Assembly (NCBI GenBank): GCA_025349905.2
Contig: MU624961.1
Span: 1-15,791, forward strand
Origin: Blastocladiella britannica
Lineage: Eukaryota > Blastocladiomycota > Blastocladiomycetes > Blastocladiales > Blastocladiaceae
Length of the DNA stretch: 15,791 nt
Direction of reading: 5' to 3'
This document shows, one piece after another, positions 9,165 through 15,791 of this stretch. The first letter of the stretch is position 1. Every line of letters begins with the position of its first letter. Made by a program: the position numbers and the translations under genes. Below the pieces are notes generated by a model. The model worked only from the letters and a program-made list of their open reading frames with translations. It was not told the DNA's origin and ran no database searches.

Positions 9165-10826
9165 ATGGAACTGTCCACGATTGCCCCTCGGCGCCAATCC
9201 AACGCCGGCGGCGGTGCACGAGCCCGCTCTGGCCCATCTGTCACGGACACTGACACTGCCACACCGAATGCAACCAGCGCCCAGATCATTCTCCTGCTGC
9301 GCGACGCATCACTCGACGCCATCGACACGCTTGCCCTCCGCATTGCGCAGCAGACATCCACGACTCTGGCCCTGATGGCAGGGAGCTCTACCAGCGCTGC
9401 CGCCTTATCCAGCTCCCTCCTCACCACCGCTCCGGCCGCTCCTACGCACGACCCGTCCGGTCCCCTTGCCCCGGGCCTTCAGCGGCTGTTTGCTCTCCGC
9501 CATGAGCTTGAATACCTGCCGGTGGCTCGCCCAGATGAGGAGGTGCACTCCTTAACGGCGGCGGCGACGGCGTCGTCAGCATCTGCGAACGCGACCCCTT
9601 TTTCCGCTACTTCGACGACGCCACAACCTCTATCGTCGCAAGGAGCAGCAGCCCACTCGCTCGACACTATCGCTGAGGAGGCCGACACGGAGCTCGCCAC
9701 CGCCCTGACCGAACTGTTGGCTCGTGTCACGGCGCTGCTTGACGCCGAGGATCCCGCTGCCCAGTTGGCGCTCTTGGAGCACTCTGACCTGTCACAAGGC
9801 GTCCCCTTGTCTGCGCGCCGCGCCTCCGCAGCAGCGGCAGCGGCAGCTTCAGTGGCGTTGGCGTCTTCAACGGTGACTGGGACCGCCATAACTGAATCCA
9901 CTTCTTCTCCTCCAGTTGCGGCCACCACCCTGCGCCATGGAAATGCATTCCGCCACTCGCACCTCTCGGACCACTCGATGATGTCCTCTGACCTGAGCTC
10001 GGCGCTCGGGTACTCTGCACCGCCGTCCTTTTGCGAGGAGGGAGCCCCGCCGTCCTACGACGCCTTTCATCACGAAATGCAGCCTACCCCCGCTGCTGCT
10101 GCTGCCAAATCCGCTGCTCAAGTCGCAGCAACAAACAACCTGAGCGGGTCCGAGGCCCGTCTGGACGAGCTGGACAGCTTGCTGTCGATTGTGGAGCGCG
10201 TGCAACGCCGCGGACGCCTGGACGACCAAGCAGTGACTCTCACCGCCGAGCAGCGGTCGCGGCTGACGAATGCGGCGGTGGAGGGCCAGATTGCGCGGCT
10301 GAACAATCGCGGCCGGCTCGAAGGACAGCGCGCCGTTTCGGCGGTGGCGTCGCGCGACGGGCTCATGGACTTGATTGCGCGAGTGTCGGCGCCGGAGCGG
10401 TCGCTCGAGGACCAGCGCGCACACATGTCCGAACGCACCGTGCGCAACATTGACCTGGCCCGCATTGCTCACTTGGTGGAGCGCGTTGCGTTGCATGGCC
10501 GGTTCCTCGACCAGGACTGGAAACCGCGGCGGCTGGTGGAACTCGATATGCTCGCCGACCAGCTCACGCGGATGGACGATCGCGACGAGCCCATGACCGC
10601 GCAGCGGTACACCATGTCGGCGGACAAGGAGCGGGCGCTGTTCTTTTCCAATGTCGCGCACCGCGCATCGCGCCTGGAGCGGCACCGCATGGACGATCAG
10701 TCCGCGGAGCATCCCAAGGATCGCAAAGAACGGGCGTTTGGAGAACTGGAGGCGGCGCTCGACCGCATGTGGGCCACCAACGCTCGCGGACTTGACCTAC
10801 AACGCTGGGTCGAGCAGCGGAATTGA
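9165..10826 (+). CDS. Unrecognised Ala/Ser-rich protein with seven ~32-aa C-terminal repeats
   Basis: One uninterrupted reading frame gives 553 aa; it is the only intronless gene here. ATG 9165 follows AAAA, like most starts in this window. I do not recognise the family. Residues 1-330 are low-complexity (Ala, Ser, Thr, Pro) with a few amphipathic helices at about 38-62, 103-118 and 164-205. Residues 286-298 contain two short related motifs, APPSF and APPSY; the second fits the PPxY consensus bound by WW domains. Residues 336-547 are charged, predicted helical and repetitive. The Q of a pattern like RxLxxQ recurs at 355, 388, 417, 450, 480, 512 and 546. No signal peptide, membrane segment or catalytic motif is visible. 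It is transcribed away from IFT52 and converges on the bL9m gene, which says little about its role. GC-rich codon use matches its neighbours, so recent transfer is unlikely. Confidence 0.85.
   Translation: MELSTIAPRRQSNAGGGARARSGPSVTDTDTATPNATSAQIILLLRDASLDAIDTLALRIAQQTSTTLALMAGSSTSAAALSSSLLTTAPAAPTHDPSGPLAPGLQRLFALRHELEYLPVARPDEEVHSLTAAATASSASANATPFSATSTTPQPLSSQGAAAHSLDTIAEEADTELATALTELLARVTALLDAEDPAAQLALLEHSDLSQGVPLSARRASAAAAAAASVALASSTVTGTAITESTSSPPVAATTLRHGNAFRHSHLSDHSMMSSDLSSALGYSAPPSFCEEGAPPSYDAFHHEMQPTPAAAAAKSAAQVAATNNLSGSEARLDELDSLLSIVERVQRRGRLDDQAVTLTAEQRSRLTNAAVEGQIARLNNRGRLEGQRAVSAVASRDGLMDLIARVSAPERSLEDQRAHMSERTVRNIDLARIAHLVERVALHGRFLDQDWKPRRLVELDMLADQLTRMDDRDEPMTAQRYTMSADKERALFFSNVAHRASRLERHRMDDQSAEHPKDRKERAFGELEAALDRMWATNARGLDLQRWVEQRN
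10170..10805 (+). repeat. DNA encoding seven diverged ~32-residue protein repeats
   Basis: Units end at about residues 355, 388, 417, 450, 480, 512 and 546 of the 553-aa protein. Examples are VERVQRRGRLDDQ, IARLNNRGRLEGQR, IARVSAPERSLEDQR, VERVALHGRFLDQ and RASRLERHRMDDQ. Spacing is 29-34 residues. The copies are too diverged to show as DNA repeats. Confidence 0.7.
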
Positions 10827-10867
10827 ACATTTGCAACCACAATTAAATATACATCAACTTTTTTATT
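10827..10867. terminator. Convergent 39-bp gap with AATAAA overlapping the bL9m stop
   Basis: Only 39 bp (10827-10865) separate the facing stop codons. On the minus strand the bL9m stop is part of TAATAAA, so the hexamer AATAAA (10867-10862) overlaps the stop codon. On the plus strand the variant ATTAAA follows the repeat-protein stop. Both transcripts probably end inside or past the other gene. Confidence 0.5.
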
Positions 10868-11850
10868 ACTGGATGGGGTTGGCGGATTCCGACTCTACCT
10901 CGGCCACAAGTGTGCTCGCCACGGGGGTTGGTGCGGTGAGGATCCCCGATGTGGACTCAATGATCACCTGGAACGGAACAGCGCCCACCAGCGGAATGTT
11001 CACGCCGGCCTCGAACGTGCCCGTGGTCTTGACCTTGCGGATCTTGCCCTCGTCGGACTTGATGTAGATCTGCTCGGCGTGCTTGATGGCCAGACTCAAG
11101 TCGACGATGCCGCGGCGCGAAAGCTCTTCCAAGATAGCGGCAACGGTCACGGAACCAAAGAGGGCACCGCGCTCGTCGGCGGCGCTGCGAATGCGGATGG
11201 GCGCCGCTTCCACCGAGGCGCGCAGGACGCGTGCCACCTCTGCGCGAGCGGCAATCAGTGCTGCAACGGCCGATTGGTCGGCGGCGGCGAGCGACCGCAA
11301 CGACGCCGACTTTGTTGTGGCCTGGGCGCGCGGGACGGCAGCAACGGCGCCATCGTAGTACTTGAGCACCGTCTCCACCGGGAATCCCAGTGTCCGGTAC
11401 ATGGTCATATTTGACCGGAAGCCGCGTTCGTCGCGTGGGATCATGAGGCCCTTGTTGGTTCCCAGGATAAAGTTACGCGCATGTCCGGCTGAGCAATGAA
11501 AAGATGGTCAGTCGCGTCTGTCGTTATTTATTATGTGTATTGGTGGTGTATTGCGTACCGCGCAGCATAACGATATCGCCTGGAATATAACGGCAGTTAG
11601 CAATGGGCAAGGAATAAAATAGTAGTTGTCCTACCGTTCTTGCCGACATTTGCGACATCTTCGGTGAGGTAGGTCGGGTAGAGGTTGGTCGCATGGCGGA
11701 ACTGTTTGGTGTTGATTTGATGTGTGTTATAAAAAGCTGACAAACAAGGAATGGGACAGAAAGAGAACGTACGCGAACAGGAGTAGCACAAATCGACGCG
11801 AGGGTGCCGACCGCCGAGGGCCGCGGACGCAGGGCAGTGAGTGCGAGCAT
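10866..11850 (-). CDS. MRPL9: Mitochondrial large-subunit ribosomal protein bL9m
   Basis: Four exons: 11850-11773, 11701-11635, 11579-11559 and 11488-10866. Introns are 71, 55 and 70 nt (donors GTACGT, GTAGGA, GTACGC). The product is 262 aa. Exon 1 (26 codons) is a typical mitochondrial presequence, rich in Arg, Ala, Leu and Ser with no acid. Joining exons 2-4 gives LTEDVANVGKNGDIVMLRAGHARNFILGTNKGL, split here as TEDVANVGKNGD and GHARNFILGTNKGL. That is the conserved bL9 N-terminal rRNA-binding domain (bacterial V..VG..GD.V.V..G.ARNFL.P.G.A). The C-terminal bL9 domain has DERGALFGSVTVAAI, the family LFGSVT motif. Exon 3 is a 21-nt microexon. The protein belongs to the mitoribosome large subunit. 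It is divergent from the alanyl-tRNA synthetase gene; both serve translation, but joint control is only an inference. Confidence 0.93.
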
Positions 11851-11987
11851 TTTTTTGATTTTGATTTTGATTTTGAAAAGCAAGTCACGCGCCGGCGACT
11901 CTGACAGGCAAACAACTTTCAAGACGACGTCGCTGGAATAACGAATCGTCTCTTTCGCGACCGAATCAACAATACCAAAAGAAAAAA
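11851..11987. promoter_or_regulatory. Divergent intergenic region (bL9m / alanyl-tRNA synthetase)
   Basis: These 137 bp lie between two outward-facing start codons. The bL9m side holds an A/T-rich hexamer repeat right up to its ATG. The middle is GC-rich, with CACGCGCCGGCGAC and ACGACGTCGC (contains the palindrome GACGTC). The synthetase side ends AATCAACAATACCAAAAG then A's before ATG. The promoter role is inferred from position. Confidence 0.6.
11857..11876 (+). repeat. GATTTT hexamer microsatellite
   Basis: Three perfect GATTTT units and a partial fourth lie directly upstream of the bL9m start. Read in that gene's sense, the leader ends with CAAAAT units followed by seven A and ATG. Confidence 0.85.
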
Positions 11988-14986
11988 ATGACCACCCCTA
12001 CCACCCAGTGGCCCGCCCACCGCGTCCGCAGCGAGTTCATCTCGTTCTTTGAGCGCAAGCACGCCCACTCGTTCGTGCCCTCGTCGCAAACCATCCCGCA
12101 CGATGACCCCACACTTCTGTTTGCCAATGCTGGCATGAACCAGGTGCGCCACCATGCATATGTCATTTTTATGCATCAACAAAACGTAACAAAACATGCG
12201 AGTAAATAGTTCAAGCCAATCTTCCTCGGCACCGTCGACCCCTCGGCCCCCATGGCCAAGCTCGAGCGCGCCTGCAACTCGCAAAAGTGCATCCGCGCCG
12301 GCGGCAAGCACAACGATCTCGACGACGTGGGCAAGGACACGTACCACCACACGTTCTTTGAGATGCTGGGCAACTGGTCGTTCGGCAACTACTTCAAGAA
12401 GGAGGCCATCGTCTGGGCCTGGGAGCTGCTCACCAAGGTCTACGGCCTGGAGATTGACCGCCTGTACGTGACGTACTTTGGCGGCGACGAGAAGCAAGGC
12501 CTCAAGCCCGACTTGGAGGCCCGCGACCTGTGGATCAACATGGGCCTCCCCGCGAACCGCGTCATTCCGTACGGGTGCAAGGAGAACTTCTGGGGTGCGT
12601 TTTTTTTACTACCTTTACTGCTTTCTCTCAGGATTTGAGACTGACCAAAACAAATTGTAAAATAGAGATGGGCGATCAGGGACCGTGCGGCCCTTGCTCA
12701 GAGATCCACTACGACTTGAACGGCGGCCGTTTCGTCCCCGAGCTCGTCAACGCCGACGACCCGACCCTGATCGAAATCTGGAACCTGGTGTTCATCCAGT
12801 TCAACCGCGAGGCCGACGCATCCCTGCGCCAGCTCCCCGCCAAGCACGTCGACACCGGCATGGGCTTCGAGCGTCTCGTCTGCGCTCTGCAGGGCAAGTA
12901 CTCCAACTACGACACCGACGTGTTCACCCCGATCTTTGCTCGCATTCAGGAGGTGACGGGCGCTCGCGCGTACACTGGCAAGCTCGGCGCCGCCGACGTG
13001 GACGGCGTGGACATGGCGTACCGCGTGGTGGCCGACCACATCCGGACACTGACGGTCTCGATCAGTGACGGCGGCGTGCCGTCCAACGATGGCCGCGGCT
13101 ACGTCCTGCGCCGCATTCTCCGCCGCGGCGTCCGCTACGCCCGTAGCGGATTCAACGTGGCCATTGGCACCTTCTTTTCGTCGCTGGTCGACGTCGTTGC
13201 CGAGCACATGGGCGACTTCTTCCCGGAGCTGCGCAACCAGGTCGACACGGTCAAGCAGATCCTCGACGAGGAGGAGGCGGCGTTTGCCAAGACGCTGGAC
13301 CGCGGCATCAAGCTCTTTGAGGGCATCGTGGCCAAGGTGGGCAAGGACGCGACCATCTCGGGCAAGGACGCCTGGCGCCTGTACGACACGTTCGGCTTCC
13401 CGATCGATCTGACGCGCCTCATGGCCGAGGAGAAGGGCCTGCGCGTCGACGACGCGGCATTCGAGGAGGAGCAGCTCAAGGCTAAGGAGGCGAGTCGCCG
13501 CCGCAAGGACGTGGCTGGCGAGCGCGTCATCAAGCTCGACGTGCACGCCATCAAGGAGGCCGAGGCCAACGGCGTCCCCAAGACCAACGACTCGGCCAAG
13601 CACTCGGAGCCGACTGTCACCGCCAAGGTGATTGCCATTTACGCCCCCGGCGAGGAAGGGTCCGACGCTGCCTGGGTCAAGTCGGGCGAGGAGGGCCGGT
13701 CTCTCGGCGTCCTGCTGGACGTGACCAACTTCTACGCCGAGTCAGGCGGCCAGGAGTTTGACACTGGGTCCATCGCCATTGACGGGCAGCTGGAGTTCGC
13801 CGTCGAGAACGTGCAGGTGTACGGCGGCTACGTGCTGCACTCGGGTCTGCTCAAGTACGGCACGCTTTCCGTTGGCCAGCAGGTCGTTTGCACGTTTGAC
13901 GAGCTGCGTCGCTGGCCGTTGCGCAACAACCACACCGCCACCCACATTCTGAACCACGGACTCAAGGCCGTGGTGGGCGATGGCGTCGACCAGAAGGGAT
14001 CGCTCGTGGCCCCGACCAAGCTCCGCTTTGACTTCTCGGCCAAGTCGTCGCTCACCCACGACGAGCTCGTGCGCGTTGAGGCGCACGTCACCAAGACCAT
14101 TTCGGGCAACATGCGCGTGTACGCTAAGGAGGTGCCACTGGCCGCTGCCAAGTCCATCAACGGCCTGCGCGCCGTGTTTGGCGAGGTGTACCCCGACCCC
14201 GTCCGTGTGGTTGCCGTTGGTGTGTCGATCGAGGACCTTCTCAAGACCCCGGCCAACCCCAAGTGGGCCGACTACTCGATCGAGCTGTGTGGCGGCACTC
14301 ACTCGCCCTCGACCCGCGATCTGGCGGCGTTCTCGGTCATGGAGGAAGGCGCCATTGCCAAGGGCATCCGCCGCATTGTCGCCGTGACTGGCCATGAGGC
14401 GGTTGCCGCCCGCAAGGAGGGCGAGGCGTTTTTGGAGTACCTCAAGTCGCTGTCGTCGCTCGACGGCCATGTTCTCGGCGAGGCCGTCAAGGAGGCCGCC
14501 AAGGAGGTGGACGCCCGCGAGATGCCGCTCATTGTCAAGATGCAGGGTCGCGAGCGCCTCGGCGAGCTCAAGAAGCGGTTCGACGACTGGGACAAGGCGC
14601 AGAAGGCGCTCCTGGCCCAGGCAGCCACTGAAGAGGTCACGGCTTTCTTTGCTGATCCAGAGGCGGCTCCATTCCTCGTCCGCGTGCTCAACGTCGGCGG
14701 AAATACCAAGGCGCTCACGGCTGCCCTGAACTCGGTTAAGGGCCGCACGGGCAAGGCTGCGCTGTTGCTCGCTGTCGACGGCGAGAAGGTGTCGTACCAT
14801 GCCTACGTCGAGAAGTCGCTTCACGGCAAGCTGCAGGCCGACTCGTGGGCCAAGGTGGTGTCGGAGACGGTTGGCGGCAAGATGGGCGGCAAGCAAGAAC
14901 TCGCGCAAGGAGCTGGTGCTGGCATTGACTCGGTTGACCAGGCCGTCGAGGCCGCAATCGCCTTTGCCAAGTTGAAGCTCGAGTAA
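11988..14986 (+). CDS. AARS1: Alanyl-tRNA synthetase, cytosolic type
   Basis: Three exons: 11988-12143, 12210-12594 and 12666-14986. Introns are 66 and 71 nt (donors GTGCGC, GTGCGT). The product is 953 aa; human AARS1 is 968. Splicing joins FANAGMNQ to FKPIFLGT and ENFW to [17 protein letters not shown], both diagnostic blocks. The class II core includes [19 protein letters not shown] and [33 protein letters not shown] lies in the tRNA-recognition region. The editing domain is intact, with HTATH (603-607) and CGGTH (Cys722, His726), the metal-binding residues that clear mischarged Ser- and Gly-tRNA. The C-Ala domain ends the protein, with [15 protein letters not shown]. It attaches alanine to tRNA-Ala. 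The N terminus (MTTPTTQW) is not a mitochondrial presequence, so this start gives a cytosolic enzyme. Whether it also supplies mitochondria cannot be seen here. Confidence 0.98.
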
Positions 14987-15105
14987 GTATGAATTACAAT
15001 GAATGATTTATTTTGATCGTTTGGGTCTTTAAGAGCACTTGCATTCACTGACCAACCTTGTTTGCACTTTGAATACAAGCTAACCAGTACGAAGTGGAGC
15101 AGGGA

Positions 15106-15320
15106 CACGCCTGCCTGCTGGGCACTGTCTTTGCAGAAGCTGTGGCACGTGTACCAGCCCTTGGTGTCCTTGAGCACGTATGCTGCTGTCTTCTTGGTCA
15201 GGAAGGTCTCCTGGAGTGCAATCATGCCACACCCCTGCCTTGTAGCTGTGTCCAAAGTCCACTGGAGCTCTGCCAATCCTATAAACCTACAGAATTAGTG
15301 ACATCAAGCTTGATGCACTG
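15106..15320 (-). mobile_element. Decayed non-LTR retrotransposon (LINE) endonuclease fragment
   Basis: The minus strand from about 15290 to 15106 encodes LAELQWTLDTATRQG, CGMIALQETFLTKK and KGWYTCHSFCKDSAQQAGVS. This is the N-terminal part of an apurinic-endonuclease-like (EEP) domain; IALQETF carries the catalytic Glu typical of LINE ORF2. Just upstream, in another frame, DVTNSVGL fits the start of the same domain, so a frameshift lies between about 15279 and 15297. Downstream of about 15106 the frame stays open but no longer resembles an EEP domain and runs antisense into the synthetase gene. No reverse transcriptase, 3' tail or target-site duplication is visible. It is a dead fragment. 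The family assignment rests on motif recognition only. Confidence 0.6.
15302..15315. repeat. Perfect 14-bp palindrome
   Basis: CATCAAGCTTGATG reads the same on both strands. It lies at the upstream edge of the endonuclease fragment, within the stretch encoding its likely domain start, so coding origin by chance is possible. Confidence 0.85.
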
Positions 15321-15547
15321 GTGAGGTAGGTTGTGACGTGCTGGCCAGGATGGAGGTGATGATGCTGCTGGCAGCAGAGATGGTACAGGAGTACAAGCAG
15401 GACGTGAATGTGTTATAGAATATGCAAGATGACTAGTGCCTGTGACGATCATGGCATCACATGGGATGGAACCATGGGGAATGCGTGGAGAGGTCATGTG
15501 ATTGGTGTGGCACTGTGGAAGGCCATTGAACCGTGTGGGCCGCCAGT

Positions 15548-15791
15548 ATGGGCCAGCATAATAAAAGGGGTACTCGCGAACAGGGCCGCGTCCTGGGCTC
15601 TGTGTCGCGAGTCACTTGTTGGCTAAACACCACTGTTTTCTATCCATTTTTGACTCCTTTTCAGGCTGCAGTGCCTCTCCCAAACCGACCAGGCGTGACA
15701 CTTGACGCGACATCATGCACACGCGCCATTACTGCACTTGAGGCTGTCCTATACAACTTTATTGGAACAACACGCGACGACATTGGTTTGA
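15548..15791 (+). CDS. Possible 5' end of a gene running off the window
   Basis: From ATG 15548 a frame stays open for 81 codons to the right edge. The first part (MGQHNKRGTREQGRV) overlaps the 39-nt hairpin. The later part, from about 15665 (AAVPLPNRPGVTLDA and ITALEAVLYNFIGTTRDD), looks more protein-like. An alternative reading is that 15665 is a 3' splice acceptor (TGACTCCTTTTCAG precedes it), with the first exon elsewhere. I do not recognise a family, and the codon use is less GC3-rich than the confident genes. It may be a retroelement remnant. Confidence 0.3.
   Translation, partial: MGQHNKRGTREQGRVLGSVSRVTCWLNTTVFYPFLTPFQAAVPLPNRPGVTLDATSCTRAITALEAVLYNFIGTTRDDIGL
15573..15611 (+). other. 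Strong 39-nt hairpin
   Basis: Arms 15573-15587 (CTCGCGAACAGGGCC) and 15596-15611 pair over 15 positions with one G-U pair and one bulged G (15604), around an 8-nt loop. Almost all pairs are GC-rich. Function unknown. Confidence 0.75.

Larger units (their letters stand above)
14987..15791. other. 800-bp tail region with no confident gene
   Basis: Base and codon composition drops from the GC3-rich pattern of the genes to a mixed one. Contents I can support are a decayed retrotransposon endonuclease fragment, a 14-bp palindrome, a 39-nt hairpin and an open frame to the right edge. Short frames on both strands between 15290 and 15620 look like chance or like remains of the same element. I see no RNA gene. 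Confidence 0.6.

Noticed and set aside
9867..10712. Minus-strand frame of 281 codons opposite the repeat protein
   Set aside because: The plus strand has the better start context, a longer frame and internal protein repeats. The antisense frame shows only mirrored composition.
12698..14908. Long minus-strand frames opposite alanyl-tRNA synthetase (about 300 and 388 codons)
   Set aside because: Both are antisense to conserved synthetase coding sequence and rich in His, Val, Leu and Arg, as reversed GC-rich codons produce. No family is recognisable.
15408..15626. 72-codon plus-strand frame MCYRICKM...
   Set aside because: It overlaps other open frames on both strands, its codon use is unlike the genes, and no motif is visible. 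It is probably chance.

Overview
This window is nuclear DNA from a small-genomed, GC-rich, flagellated eukaryote. Eight genes can be read through, and seven of them contain short spliceosomal introns. I inferred 15 introns of 55-123 nt, all beginning GT and ending AG. IFT52 (intraflagellar transport) means the organism builds a cilium. An Arp2/3 subunit, an Eps15/intersectin/Pan1-type endocytic scaffold and a U5 snRNP WD40 protein fit an opisthokont or close relative, such as a zoosporic fungus, choanoflagellate or apusomonad. The sequence alone does not settle which.

Layout, left to right: an EH/SH3 endocytic scaffold (95-3330, minus); a Rad60/NIP45-type double SUMO-like-domain protein (3349-4829, minus), only 18 bp upstream of the scaffold's start; SNRNP40 (4947-6042, plus); ARPC2 (6097-7268, plus); IFT52 (7357-9051, minus); an unrecognised intronless 553-aa protein with a seven-fold internal repeat (9165-10826, plus); mitochondrial ribosomal protein bL9m (10866-11850, minus); cytosolic-type alanyl-tRNA synthetase (11988-14986, plus). 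The last 800 bp (14987-15791) differ in character. They hold a decayed fragment of a non-LTR retrotransposon endonuclease, a strong 39-nt hairpin, a perfect 14-bp palindrome and an open reading frame that runs off the window.

The genes do not form one pathway; they are housekeeping and cytoskeletal genes packed tightly. Three pairs share divergent intergenic regions of 113-137 bp, probably bidirectional promoters. Two pairs converge within 39 and 88 bp. Six of the eight start codons follow a run of three to seven A. Fourteen of 15 inferred introns have G at donor position +5, and none has A at +4, so the donor looks like GTnYG rather than the textbook GTAAGT.

The best candidates for something undescribed are the roughly 32-residue repeat protein at 9165-10826, the donor signature, and the hairpin and retroelement debris at the right end. 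I see no CRISPR array, tRNA, rRNA or prokaryotic-type operon.
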